Assembly (NCBI RefSeq): GCF_009728485.1
Contig: NZ_VVIQ01000015.1
Location: 1 to 64,000, forward strand
Reading direction: 5' to 3'
Length of the DNA stretch: 64,000 bases
Source: Prevotella vespertina
GTDB taxonomy: Bacteria; Bacteroidota; Bacteroidia; Bacteroidales; Bacteroidaceae
The notes below the pieces were generated by a model, which saw nothing but the letters and a program-made list of their open reading frames with translations, did no database searches and had not been told where the DNA came from. Below are positions 9,114 through 16,930 of the stretch, one piece after another. The translations under genes were made by a program, and so were the position numbers. The first letter of the stretch is position 1, and each line of letters begins with the position of its first letter.

Positions 9114-10085
9114 ATGATAGGTAGAAATAGTTTAGTTAAGCTTATAGATTACTGTTATCGTGAACCTCTGATGAAGTTTAGGATAATGAAGGAGAAAGGG
9201 TTCTCTTTGTATACAACGGGTAATAGTTATCCATATATTTTTATGGTAGATGGGAGAATTCCGCATGGTGGAATGTTTGATAGACTGAAAGGTCTGATTA
9301 CCATTTATGCTATATCTAAAGCTTTGGGAAAGCCATTTAAATTGAACTGGAGTTATCCGTTTGTTTTAAGTAAGTATCTTGAGCCCAACGAGTACGATTG
9401 GCTAATTGATGAGAGCCAAATGAATTTTGGTTTTCTTTCATATAATAATGTTATAACCTATGGAGAGATAGTAGACCCTTCCCGTTTATATAAGAAACGT
9501 TCATCCGAAACACATTTCTATTATGGATATAACTCATTAGATAAGGTGAATGCTCATTTTGGAACGAGTTACCAGTGGGGTGAGTTGTATAGAGAGTTAT
9601 TCCGTCCAACAGCTTATCTTCAACGCTATTTGGACCTATATCAGTCAGAGATTGGAGCTAACTATATCGCAATTCATACACGTTTTATGAATCTTTTGGG
9701 TGATAAGACGGAAACGGCTATCAACCCAGAGTTAGGTTCTGATAATCAAAAGAGTGCATTGGTAGAGGCAGCTATCAATGCTGTAAAGAAGATATCTGAA
9801 CAGCATCCTAACACAAGGATTCTTATCGCTTCGGACTCTATGGTCTTTATTGAAGAGATAAAAAAAGCAAAGCTTGATGTGTATATCGTGCCTGGAACAG
9901 TAAAGCATATAGATACTGCTGGAGAAACAGATGATTCTGAGAATATCAAAATGTTCACTGATTATTATTTAATCAGCGGTGCACAAAAGGTATATAGCTT
10001 ATGGCATGAAGGAATGTGGAAGAGTGCATTCCCTGAATATGCTGCAAGAATTGGAAATGTGAATTTTGAACGTGTCGAGTTCTAA
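9114..10085 (+). CDS. fucosyltransferase-like glycosyltransferase (GT-B, GT11/GT23-like)
   Basis: A 323-residue protein that looks like the alpha-fucosyltransferase superfamily rather than GT2 or GT4. It has HGGMFDRLKGLI at about 51-62, comparable to the G-x-GNRLRG-like N-terminal loop. It has YIAIHTRFMNLLGD at about 183-196, comparable to the GDP-fucose-binding HxRRGD. It has RILIASDSMVFIEEI at about 235 and a C-terminal MFTDYYLISGAQKVYSLWHEGM segment, where this superfamily keeps its last donor-binding motif. The arginine of the usual RRGD is present as R but the second arginine is lost. Acting on GDP-fucose is an inference. It lies 3 nt upstream of a GT4 gene. Confidence 0.6.
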   Translation: MIGRNSLVKLIDYCYREPLMKFRIMKEKGFSLYTTGNSYPYIFMVDGRIPHGGMFDRLKGLITIYAISKALGKPFKLNWSYPFVLSKYLEPNEYDWLIDESQMNFGFLSYNNVITYGEIVDPSRLYKKRSSETHFYYGYNSLDKVNAHFGTSYQWGELYRELFRPTAYLQRYLDLYQSEIGANYIAIHTRFMNLLGDKTETAINPELGSDNQKSALVEAAINAVKKISEQHPNTRILIASDSMVFIEEIKKAKLDVYIVPGTVKHIDTAGETDDSENIKMFTDYYLISGAQKVYSLWHEGMWKSAFPEYAARIGNVNFERVEF

Positions 10086-10088
10086 ATC

Positions 10089-11201
10089 ATGAAGAAGAAG
10101 TTAATTCGCATTACAACTGCGGACATATCTTTAGATGGATTGCTAAAAGGGCAGTTGAAATTTTTGAACCAATACTTCGAAGTTGTTGGTGTTGCAAAAG
10201 ATACTGGTGTTCTGAAGGAGGTCAGTGAGCGAGAGGGAATCCGTGTGGTAAATGCTCCGTTAGAACGTCCTATTAGTTTAGTGAAAGATATCAAGGGTTT
10301 ATGGTTCTTGTATCGTCTGTTCCGTAAGGAGAAACCATGGTGTGTACATGCTAATACTCCTAAGGGAAGTTTGTTGGCAATGATTGCTGCGTGGTTTGCA
10401 TGTGTTCCGCATAGGGTATATACCGTTACTGGCTTACGTTATCAGGGTGCTCATGGCATGTTGAGGACGATTCTTAAGACAATGGAACGATTGTCATGTC
10501 TTTTTGCTACGAATGTAATTCCAGAAGGGCAGGGGGTATTACATGCCTTGCAAGAGGATTGTATCACAAAGAAACCGTTGCGGGTGATTTGGAATGGAAA
10601 TATTAATGGTATTGATACAGAGTTCTTTTTGCCTGTAGAGAATACTAATGATAAGTCAGATACATTTACCTTCGTCTTTATTGGAAGGATGGTTAAAGAT
10701 AAAGGTATACATGAGCTTACGGAGTGTATGCAACAATTGAATTGTCGGTTAATATTGGTTGGTACTTTTGAGGAGGAGGACGCCGTTTCGGAATCAGATA
10801 AGGAGTTTTTGACAACTTCTGACAAGGTGAAGTTTGTCGGCTGGCAAAGTGATGTTCGTCCTTTCTTGGCTCAAGCTGATGCACTTGTCTTCCCAAGTTA
10901 TCGTGAAGGATTCCCTAATGTGCCAATGCAAGCTGGTGCTATGGGATTGCCTGCTATAGTTACGAATATCAATGGTTGTAATGAAATTATTAAAGATGGT
11001 CTGAATGGTAAAATTATAGCTGCCCCTCTTAAAGAAGGGTCTGAAGTTATGCAACAGGCTTTGCTTAATACTATGAAATGGTTTATTGAACATCCTGAAG
11101 AGGCTAAACGTATGGGACGCAATGCACGTCCAATGATACGTGAAAGGTATGAGCAGAAGGATATTTGGAAGGCTTTAAAAGAGTTTTACGATGCTTTATA
11201 A
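10089..11201 (+). CDS. glycosyltransferase family 4 (PglA/CapM-like)
   Basis: A 370-residue GT-B transferase. N-terminal LIRITTADISLDGLLKGQL and HANTPKGSLLAMIAAW at about 78-93 resemble the family of PglA, CapM and WbpY that adds the first sugar after the lipid-linked priming sugar. The donor half contains FTFVFIGRMVKDKGI at about 196-210, the hinge WQSDVRPFLAQADALVFPSYREGFPNVPMQAGAMGLP, with the EGFPNVPMQ nucleotide-binding motif at about 276-284, and TNINGCNEIIKDG. Its end overlaps the GNAT gene by 11 nt. The position directly before the acetyltransferase, priming transferase and aminotransferase genes matches the order in N- and O-glycan (pgl-type) clusters, so it is a candidate second-sugar transferase. 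Confidence 0.88.
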   Translation: MKKKLIRITTADISLDGLLKGQLKFLNQYFEVVGVAKDTGVLKEVSEREGIRVVNAPLERPISLVKDIKGLWFLYRLFRKEKPWCVHANTPKGSLLAMIAAWFACVPHRVYTVTGLRYQGAHGMLRTILKTMERLSCLFATNVIPEGQGVLHALQEDCITKKPLRVIWNGNINGIDTEFFLPVENTNDKSDTFTFVFIGRMVKDKGIHELTECMQQLNCRLILVGTFEEEDAVSESDKEFLTTSDKVKFVGWQSDVRPFLAQADALVFPSYREGFPNVPMQAGAMGLPAIVTNINGCNEIIKDGLNGKIIAAPLKEGSEVMQQALLNTMKWFIEHPEEAKRMGRNARPMIRERYEQKDIWKALKEFYDAL

Positions 11202-11826
11202 AATAGCACATATCCTACGTGACAAGTTACCTTGGATCTGGGATATTATAGGGATTATCAATTCCTTCCTTTTTGGATTAAGGTATGGAAGTAAAATGAA
11301 GAATGTTCAGAAGATTCTTTCTCATTTTACTAAAACTACAGATGAGGCTGGTAATGCACTTTCCTATAGGATAGAGAGCCTTGGTAAGGATAATCTTCCT
11401 ATGTTGGCAAAGATGTTTGCAGAACAGCCTACGTCAGCCTTTGACTTCTTTAAACCTCATGGTTTCGATGAACTATCATTGAACAAGTTAGCAAAAGATA
11501 AAAGTTTTCTTGCTTATATCGTTGTTGCAGAAGGAGCTGTTCAACAAAAAGTATGTGTTGGATATTTCTTCCAGCGGAGTTTCTTTTGGGGGAAATCCTT
11601 TCGTGGGTATATGACGGATTATCGTTGGCAACGTCGTGGAATCAATAAAATGATGAATCTATGTGCAACAGAGATTTCTTCATTATTAGGTCTTAGGGTT
11701 TTTGGAACAATCGCACCAGATAATATTGCTTCTATGAAATCTGCTCAGACTGCTAATGATATTCAGATTATTGAAACATTACCTAATGGAGATTACTATG
11801 TAGAGTACAGACCTAAAAAGGATTAA
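11191..11826 (+). CDS. GNAT family N-acetyltransferase
   Basis: A 211-residue protein with an amphipathic N-terminus and a GNAT fold from about residue 55. Strand beta4 is FRGYMTDYRWQRRGINKMM at about 130-148, in which QRRGIN is a Q/R-x-x-G-x-A-like acetyl-CoA loop. It is followed by the helix NLCATEISSLLG and the TIAPDNIASMKSAQ stretch that in GNATs carries the N-x-x-S catalytic-side motif. It is placed between a PglA-like transferase gene and the PglC-like and PglE-like genes. Its likely job is to acetylate the amino group installed by the aminotransferase, a role played elsewhere by the unrelated hexapeptide protein PglD. The substrate is inferred from neighbours only. Confidence 0.75.
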   Translation: MLYKIAHILRDKLPWIWDIIGIINSFLFGLRYGSKMKNVQKILSHFTKTTDEAGNALSYRIESLGKDNLPMLAKMFAEQPTSAFDFFKPHGFDELSLNKLAKDKSFLAYIVVAEGAVQQKVCVGYFFQRSFFWGKSFRGYMTDYRWQRRGINKMMNLCATEISSLLGLRVFGTIAPDNIASMKSAQTANDIQIIETLPNGDYYVEYRPKKD

Positions 11827-11884
11827 TCTGTAAGGTTATTTTTTTAGATTCTGAAAAAATCATTCTTAATATTGCAGTATAATT

Positions 11885-12520
11885 ATGTTTTTAAAATGGA
11901 TATTTGATAAACTCGCATCTTTGTTTGGTTTGCTATTCCTTAGTCCAGTGTTATTGGTAGTAGCAATTCTAATCAAGGTGAATATGCCTGGTCCTATTTT
12001 GTTTTGTCAGAAGAGAGTGGGGCAGTATGGCAAACTGTTTACTGTATATAAGTTCAGATCGATGACAGTCAAGGCAGAGGCTTCTGTAGCAAGTAGAGAT
12101 TCAGAAGCAACTTCTATTGCTTCAACTGAACAGTGCCGTATCACACCACTTGGCGAGAAGCTTAGACGTTATAAGTTAGATGAGTTACCAGAACTCTGGA
12201 ATGTCCTCAAAGGTGATATGAGTTTTGTCGGTCCACGCCCAGACGTTCCTGGTTATGCAGATCAGTTGCAAGGAGAAGAAAGAGATATTCTGAAGTTAAA
12301 GCCAGGAATAACAGGTCCAGCCAGCTTGAAATATAGAAATGAGGAAGAACTCTTAGCCTCTGTTGAGAATCCTGCTCAATATAATGATGAGGTTATTTTC
12401 CCAGATAAAGTCAAGTTAAACCTCTATTATTTAAAGAACTATTCCTTTATAAAAGATATTCAAATGATTGTCTGTACAGTTCTCGGAAAAAAGATGGACT
12501 ATGCAGGTGAAAAAATATAA
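11885..12520 (+). CDS. initiating sugar transferase (PglC-like phosphoglycosyl transferase)
   Basis: A 211-residue monotopic phosphoglycosyl transferase that moves a sugar-1-phosphate from a UDP-sugar to undecaprenyl phosphate, the committed step of glycan assembly. There is a single N-terminal re-entrant hydrophobic helix (SLFGLLFLSPVLLVVAILIKV). It is followed by the family block GPILFCQKRVGQYGKLFTVYKFRSM at about 38-62, then DELPELWNVLKGDMSFVGPRPD at about 99-120, then LKPGITGPASLKYR. The DE pair in YKLDELPE (about 99-100) is the catalytic dyad of the family. There are no extra N-terminal transmembrane helices, so it belongs to the small PglC type rather than the WcaJ type. It starts 58 nt after the GNAT gene and ends 8 nt before the aminotransferase gene. 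Confidence 0.88.
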   Translation: MFLKWIFDKLASLFGLLFLSPVLLVVAILIKVNMPGPILFCQKRVGQYGKLFTVYKFRSMTVKAEASVASRDSEATSIASTEQCRITPLGEKLRRYKLDELPELWNVLKGDMSFVGPRPDVPGYADQLQGEERDILKLKPGITGPASLKYRNEEELLASVENPAQYNDEVIFPDKVKLNLYYLKNYSFIKDIQMIVCTVLGKKMDYAGEKI

Positions 12521-12528
12521 TTAGTAAA

Positions 12529-13890
12529 ATGGAAAGAAATCGTGTTTTACTTTGTCTCGCTCACATGAGTGGTAACGAGATGAGATACATCCAAGAGGCG
12601 TTTGACACCAATTGGGTGGTGCCATTGGGACCAAATGTCAATGGTTTTGAAGATGATCTGAAGAGATTTGTTACTTCTGTGGTTAATTCTAAAGAGAAAG
12701 AATCATCTTTTAGAGATGGAGGCTATCCACAATCAATTCTTCCACATGAAGATAATCCCGGTAACTTATGGAAAGATTCATTGCCAAACTTAGAGGATAA
12801 GCGTGTTGTTGCGCTCTGTTCTGGTACCTCTGCTGTACACCTCGCTTTAGTTGCATTGGGAGTTAAAGCAGGGGATGAGGTCATCTGTCAGAGTTTTACC
12901 TTTTGTGCCAGTTCACATCCAGTAACTTACCTTGGTGCAACTCCTGTGTTTGTTGACTCAGAGAAAGAAACATGGAATCTTGACCCTGCACTTTTGGAGG
13001 AAGTTATTAAAGATAGAATTGCCAAGACCGGTAAGAAGCCAAAGGCAATCATCGTAGTTTATCTTTATGGTATGCCTGCAAAGATAAAAGAAATTCTTGT
13101 AGTAGCAGATAAATATGATATCCCTGTTGTAGAGGATGCTGCAGAGGGTTTAGGTTCAAGATACGAAGGACAGGTATGTGGTACCTTTGGTGAGTATGGT
13201 ATTCTGTCATTTAATGGAAACAAGATGATTACCACATCAGGTGGTGGTGCACTTGTTTGTCCTAATGAAGAGGCTCGTAATAATGTGATGTTCTATGCAA
13301 CACAGGCTCGTGAGGGTTATCCATACTATCAGCATGAGAAGATTGGTTTCAACTATCGTATGAGTAATGTTTGTGCTGGTATCGGTCGTGGTCAGATGAC
13401 AGTTTTAGATGAGCATATTGCTCATCACCGTCATATTGCTCATTTGTATGAAGAGGCTTTCAGTAAGATAGATGGTATTACCTTCCATGCAAACCCTTCA
13501 TCGGAGTTTGATTCTAACTTCTGGCTGAATACAATGGTTCTTGACCCTTCTGTTAAGGTGAAAGGTCAGGAGAATGCATATAAGACAACAGTACAAGGAG
13601 CTGTAGGTGGTGCGGCAGGTGTTATTCATTCAGTAGATAATGCACATACTGATTGTGAACCAAATGCTAATATTGAGGCTATGCGTGTCTTCCTTGATAA
13701 AGCCAATATTGAGAGCCGTCCTCTTTGGAAGCCAATGCACAAGCAGCCATGTTATAAGGATTGTCCAGCATACGTAAATGGTGTGAGCGAAAGTCTTTTT
13801 AAAGTAGGTATGTGTTTACCAAGTGGACCATTAATAACAGATGATGATGTGAAATATATTGTGGAGAAGATAAAAGAGGCAATGGCATAA
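12529..13890 (+). CDS. DegT/DnrJ/EryC1/StrS aminotransferase (PglE-like)
   Basis: A PLP-dependent sugar aminotransferase of 453 residues. Motifs: CSGTSAVHLALVALGVKAGDEVICQSFTF at about 98-126, VVEDAAEGLGSRYEGQVCGTFG at about 200-221, and the PLP lysine in LSFNGNKMITTSGGGAL (Lys at about 232). In the bacillosamine pathway it converts the UDP-4-keto-6-deoxy sugar to the 4-amino sugar, using glutamate. It is longer than typical PglE (about 385 residues) because of an insertion at about 47-84 after the N-terminal helix and another at about 345-370 (VKVKGQENAYKTTVQGAVGG). The cluster ends here with a hairpin 26 nt after the stop codon. Confidence 0.9.
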   Translation: MERNRVLLCLAHMSGNEMRYIQEAFDTNWVVPLGPNVNGFEDDLKRFVTSVVNSKEKESSFRDGGYPQSILPHEDNPGNLWKDSLPNLEDKRVVALCSGTSAVHLALVALGVKAGDEVICQSFTFCASSHPVTYLGATPVFVDSEKETWNLDPALLEEVIKDRIAKTGKKPKAIIVVYLYGMPAKIKEILVVADKYDIPVVEDAAEGLGSRYEGQVCGTFGEYGILSFNGNKMITTSGGGALVCPNEEARNNVMFYATQAREGYPYYQHEKIGFNYRMSNVCAGIGRGQMTVLDEHIAHHRHIAHLYEEAFSKIDGITFHANPSSEFDSNFWLNTMVLDPSVKVKGQENAYKTTVQGAVGGAAGVIHSVDNAHTDCEPNANIEAMRVFLDKANIESRPLWKPMHKQPCYKDCPAYVNGVSESLFKVGMCLPSGPLITDDDVKYIVEKIKEAMA

Positions 13891-14343
13891 GTGTTATCTT
13901 TTATAACCCATATTAAGGGCTGACGTCGGAGATCTTAATGTCTTCGGTGCCAGCCCTTGTTGTGTTTCTCCATATATTAGATTATGGTGATATCTAATTC
14001 GCCTATCTAAGTTTTATCCTTTAATAACCTGTGGATTAATAGAGTTTGTAATCTTTGAGAATCCTTTTAATTTGCAAGTTAGTTTGTAGGTTACCTAGAA
14101 TAGCGTACTTTCTCTTTACTGATACGTTTAAATCTTGTATGCAGCAAAAGTACGAAAAAAAAATTAATAGAAGAAGAAATCACAAAAAAACTAGTAGCTC
14201 TTTTTGTGTTTTTTATTCGATGTTACTTTGTAGGATGTATGGTTTACTTTTACTTTGTAAGTACTTGATTCTTAACAAGTATCATGGTTTTTATTATCGT
14301 CGGTATGTTTGTGGTAAATGTAGATAAAATGATGGGATTTTTA
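13891..14343. other. intergenic region between convergent genes; possible minus-strand small transcript
   Basis: No protein gene is convincing here. The strongest elements are the hairpin at 13916-13957 and a minus-strand -7-like box TACTTTTG (complement of 14145-14152). The two could bracket a - strand transcript of roughly 200 nt. A 12-codon minus-strand reading frame rich in His and Arg lies just before the hairpin, but nothing else supports it as coding. Confidence 0.35.
13916..13957. terminator. hairpin after the polysaccharide cluster
   Basis: Arms AGGGCTGAC and GCCAGCCCT, with further imperfect pairing inside (GTCGGAGA against TGTCTTCGG). The hairpin starts 26 nt past the aminotransferase stop. 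A short T-rich tract (TTGTTGTGTTTCTC) follows on the + strand. It may act from both sides. Confidence 0.6.
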
Positions 14344-14976
14344 TTAGTCGTTTTTACTAATCACAGAGTCCTTAGGCAAGTTTTGTATATAATTCTTCCA
14401 ACAAGCTTTTGCCATTCTTTTCGTTTGTTCTAATCTCGTTTTGACGATTTCTTCCGCTTTATAAGGGTTATAATCTATTTCGGCTTTCATATAATTATCA
14501 TAGGCTTGCTTCCATTGTTCCAGAAACATGTGACACATTGCTACACGATAATAAGCGTCAGGCTTCTCCCTTTTGTAACAAAGCGTAGCAGCTTTCTCAT
14601 AATAGGGAATAGCCTTTTCGTATTGTTTCATATTAAAATGGCTTTCACCTGCCGTATAGTAATACACCGAACGCTCATGCGGAGCAAAAGCATCTAGTTG
14701 TGGAATAGCATTATCTAGGTATTTAGCAGCCATTTCATAATCCCATTCATTATAATAGCATAATCCAATATAAGCTTTAAACCTAGGATTAAGTTGATAT
14801 GCCTTATCTAATCTCTGAAAAATGATCAATGCTTCATGATATTTTTGTGAAGTGAAATAATCTAAAGCCTTACCTAAATCTTCAGAATCTTTACTTTTTT
14901 GCGCCAATAAAGGTTGGAACGACAAGCAAAGCATAGCGAAGGTTATTATCATCTTGTTCAAGAAATTCATAACCAT
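14344..14976 (-). CDS. exported tetratricopeptide-repeat protein
   Basis: A 210-residue protein with an N-terminal signal peptide (hydrophobic MIITFAMLCLSFQPLLA, cleavage expected after LLA-Q at about residue 25). At least four TPR units follow: residues about 33-66 (ALDYFTSQKYHEALIIFQRL), 67-100 (AYIGLCYYNEWDYEMAAKYLDNA), 103-136 (VYYYTAGESHFNMKQYEKAIPYYEKA) and 140-172 (AYYRVAMCHMFLEQWKQAYDNYMKA). It is probably periplasmic or lipid-anchored scaffolding; no enzyme domain is present. Its start overlaps the stop of the FolK-like gene by 10 nt, so the two are co-translated. The role is unknown. Confidence 0.8.
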   Translation of the reverse strand: MVMNFLNKMIITFAMLCLSFQPLLAQKSKDSEDLGKALDYFTSQKYHEALIIFQRLDKAYQLNPRFKAYIGLCYYNEWDYEMAAKYLDNAIPQLDAFAPHERSVYYYTAGESHFNMKQYEKAIPYYEKAATLCYKREKPDAYYRVAMCHMFLEQWKQAYDNYMKAEIDYNPYKAEEIVKTRLEQTKRMAKACWKNYIQNLPKDSVISKND

Positions 14977-15293
14977 ATTATATCCCTTATTGTTTTATTG
15001 CCATATTTAATGAGATCAATATCAATGCGTACAAGTCCATTCTTATGATTCTCGTGCGAATCCCCGAGTTCCGTTTCAATTTGTTTGAAATATCGTTCTA
15101 TGATAGCTTGCGGATAGGATGTCTCAAAAGTAGCAATACAATTTAAGAACCTATCAGAAACAATACCGATAGGCTCCGTCCATTTCTGTTCAGAAAAGCA
15201 TATATTGGGGAACAATTCCTTTAATCGTTCTTTCGCTTTACGAATGTTCTCTTCCTGATTATAATTAGAACCTAATGTAATAATTACCTTCAT
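14967..15293 (-). CDS. FolK-like protein (short 6-hydroxymethyl-dihydropterin pyrophosphokinase homologue)
   Basis: A 108-residue protein related to HPPK, which pyrophosphorylates hydroxymethyl-dihydropterin in folate synthesis. The N-terminal LGSNYNQEENIRKAKERL matches the family's LGSN-x6-NL block, then EPIGIVSDRFLNCIATFET, IETELGD and VRIDIDLIKYGN (Asp pair that binds Mg2+ in FolK). The C-terminal third of a normal 160-residue FolK, including the HPR-x3-R loop, is absent, so activity is doubtful. A -7-like TAACTTTG box (complement of 15299-15306) sits only 5 nt before the ATG, implying a very short or absent leader. The downstream TPR gene overlaps. Confidence 0.65.
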   Translation of the reverse strand: MKVIITLGSNYNQEENIRKAKERLKELFPNICFSEQKWTEPIGIVSDRFLNCIATFETSYPQAIIERYFKQIETELGDSHENHKNGLVRIDIDLIKYGNKTIRDIIWL

Positions 15294-15298
15294 GAGAG

Positions 15299-15306
15299 CA
15301 AAGTTA
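15299..15306 (-). promoter_or_regulatory. -7 box of the FolK-like gene
   Basis: The complement reads TAACTTTG, a match to the Bacteroidota TAnnTTTG element. It lies 5 nt from the ATG, so transcription would start at or next to the start codon. No clear -33 TTTG is seen. Confidence 0.45.
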
Positions 15307-15349
15307 CTGATTAGTTTTGTAATGTTTGAGAGAATTTAAGAGAATTCGT

Positions 15350-15380
15350 TTTGGAATGTATTAAAAATCGTGTATTTTTG
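15350..15380 (+). promoter_or_regulatory. promoter of the LysM glucosaminidase gene
   Basis: TTTG at 15350-15353, a 19-nt spacer, and TATTTTTG at 15373-15380 match the Bacteroidota -33/-7 promoter. The predicted transcript starts about 20 nt before the ATG at 15408. Confidence 0.6.
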
Positions 15381-15407
15381 CACACAAATAATCCAAAAGA
15401 ACTTTTT

Positions 15408-16361
15408 ATGAAACGATATAGCCTTCTTTTAATCACCCTATTTTGCTTTTTATCCACGATGATAGGTGCTCCGATTAAGTGGAATCAAGCCTATCAAACT
15501 TATATTAATCAATATAAAGATATAGCGATTGAGGGGATGTTGAAATATGGCGTACCAGCAAGTATCACCCTTGCGCAAGGGCTATTAGAGAGCAGTGCAG
15601 GGCGTAGCGATCTTGTCCTTCAAGGCAATAACCACTTTGGAATTAAGTGTCACGGTTGGACGGGTCGAACTGTTTATCATGACGATGACTTAAAAGGGGA
15701 ATGTTTCCGAGCATATCCCAGTGCTTTGGATAGTTATGAAGACCATTGCAAATTCCTTCGCGAGCGCCCTCGTTATCGTAGTTTGTTCGATTTAGATCGT
15801 ACAGATTATCGTGGCTGGGCATACGGATTGAAGCGTGCCGGCTATGCGACGAACCCTTCTTATGCGCAAATGCTCATTAACATTATTGAACTTTATAAGC
15901 TATATGAGTTTGATAAGGCAAAGCATTACGATCGATTCATGGTGAAGCACAGCGGAGAAGAACCACCAATTCTCACTCCCGATAATGGACTTCCTGCTTA
16001 CACTCCTATAGCGGGACCACACCCGATACATAAATATAACGAAAACTACTATATCATTGTAAGACAGGGAGATAGCTTTAAGTCGTTAAGTAAGGAATTA
16101 GACATCAGCGCGCATAAGCTAGCTAGATATAATGAGCGTAATAAGAAGGATAAGCTCATTCCTGGTGAGTATATTTGGTTAAAGAAGAAGCGTAAAAAGG
16201 CACCAAAGAATTTTAAGAATCGCCCTTATTATGTGCGAAAGTCAGAGAGCATGTATGATATTGCACAGAAGTATGGCATCCGTTTGAAGAGTCTTGTTAA
16301 GAAAAACAAAGCGATTGCCGAGCGTGGACTCCGTTTCGGAGATGAAGTTCAGTTATACTAA
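15408..16361 (+). CDS. exported glucosaminidase with two LysM domains (FlgJ-like muramidase family)
   Basis: A cell-wall hydrolase of about 317 residues. The signal peptide YSLLLITLFCFLSTMIGAP is followed by a glucosaminidase (GH73-like) domain at about 25-165 with YGVPASITLAQGLLESSAGRSDL (catalytic Glu in LLESSAG) and NNHFGIKC. Two LysM peptidoglycan-binding modules follow: about 222-268 (YYIIVRQGDSFKSLSKEL) and about 276-317 (YYVRKSESMYDIAQKYG). It would cleave peptidoglycan glycan strands in the periplasm during growth or division. The ATG at 15408 is chosen because it begins the signal peptide and follows a good promoter; the frame is open further upstream but that stretch overlaps the promoter. 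A strong terminator lies just downstream. Confidence 0.88.
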   Translation: MKRYSLLLITLFCFLSTMIGAPIKWNQAYQTYINQYKDIAIEGMLKYGVPASITLAQGLLESSAGRSDLVLQGNNHFGIKCHGWTGRTVYHDDDLKGECFRAYPSALDSYEDHCKFLRERPRYRSLFDLDRTDYRGWAYGLKRAGYATNPSYAQMLINIIELYKLYEFDKAKHYDRFMVKHSGEEPPILTPDNGLPAYTPIAGPHPIHKYNENYYIIVRQGDSFKSLSKELDISAHKLARYNERNKKDKLIPGEYIWLKKKRKKAPKNFKNRPYYVRKSESMYDIAQKYGIRLKSLVKKNKAIAERGLRFGDEVQLY

Positions 16362-16386
16362 TACATGAATTTTCTAGCGTGAAATA

Positions 16387-16440
16387 CCCTCGCCCGTCCT
16401 TAAGAAATTATCTAACGGATAGGCGAGGGCATTTGTTTTT
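16387..16440 (+). terminator. terminator of the glucosaminidase gene
   Basis: Arms CCCTCGCC (16387-16394) and GGCGAGGG (16422-16429), with CGTCC and GGAT extending the pairing, followed by ATTTGTTTTT. Confidence 0.8.
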
Positions 16441-16636
16441 ATCTATCGAATCATCAGAATTATCATCTCACTTTTGTAATAGAATATTGCTAATTTCGAT
16501 ACTTGTATTTGCGTTATTTTCATCCTAGCTTAGGTTCTTTCCAAATATGCAAGTTATAGGATAGTTCTCATACTTATTGTAATACTTTGATAATCAGTAA
16601 ATTCTTAAAAACATAATAGCAGTTAGTCGATTAAAA

Positions 16637-16767
16637 CCTATCTTTTTCTCCAGAAATCACCATCTTTTGGATAAAAACCTACTATCTTTTCATTTAAAAA
16701 GTACTATCGTTTTAGCATAAAAGTACTATAGTTTCACTCAAAAAGCACTATCGTTTTATTCAAAACC
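16637..16767. repeat. tandem array, 22-bp period, about six units
   Basis: Units start at 16637, 16659, 16681, 16703, 16725 and 16747 and share the core ACTATCGTTTT followed by a variable part ending AAAAAGT. Later units are the most alike (ACTATCGTTTTAGC, ACTATAGTTTCACTC, ACTATCGTTTTATTC). There are no spacers between units and no dyad symmetry. The array is 275 nt beyond the glucosaminidase stop. Confidence 0.8.
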
Positions 16768-16869
16768 ATCTTTTACTTCTTATTTTTCGTAATTTCTTTC
16801 CATTTTTAACGCTAGAATTAGATTTTCTTTTGTAAAGGATTATCCGATTAAAACGGTATGAGAAAGCAT

Positions 16870-16906
16870 ACAAAAAGAGGATATGCTTCGATTGACATAT
16901 CCTCTT
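16870..16906 (-). terminator. terminator of the CobW-family gene
   Basis: Arms AAAAGAGGATATG (16873-16885) and CATATCCTCTT (16896-16906). On the - strand the stem is followed by TTTTTG. It ends 24 nt beyond the stop codon at 16931. Confidence 0.8.
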
Positions 16907-16930
16907 GTTTTGGTTATCTGTATGCTTGTT

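Larger units (their letters stand above)
16362..16930. other. 569-nt convergent intergenic region with 22-bp periodic array
   Basis: Two convergent genes end here. The region holds a terminator at each side (16387-16440 and 16870-16906) and a tandem array of 22-bp units at 16637-16767. I see no coding frame or RNA gene. Confidence 0.7.

Noticed and set aside
14055..14327. 90-codon plus-strand frame in the gap after the aminotransferase gene
   Set aside because: Composition is Cys, Leu, Arg and Tyr rich without domain sense, and it has no promoter.
16637..16767. CRISPR array
   Set aside because: Units are 22 bp and directly adjacent; there are no unique spacers and no cas genes. The same holds for the other five arrays.
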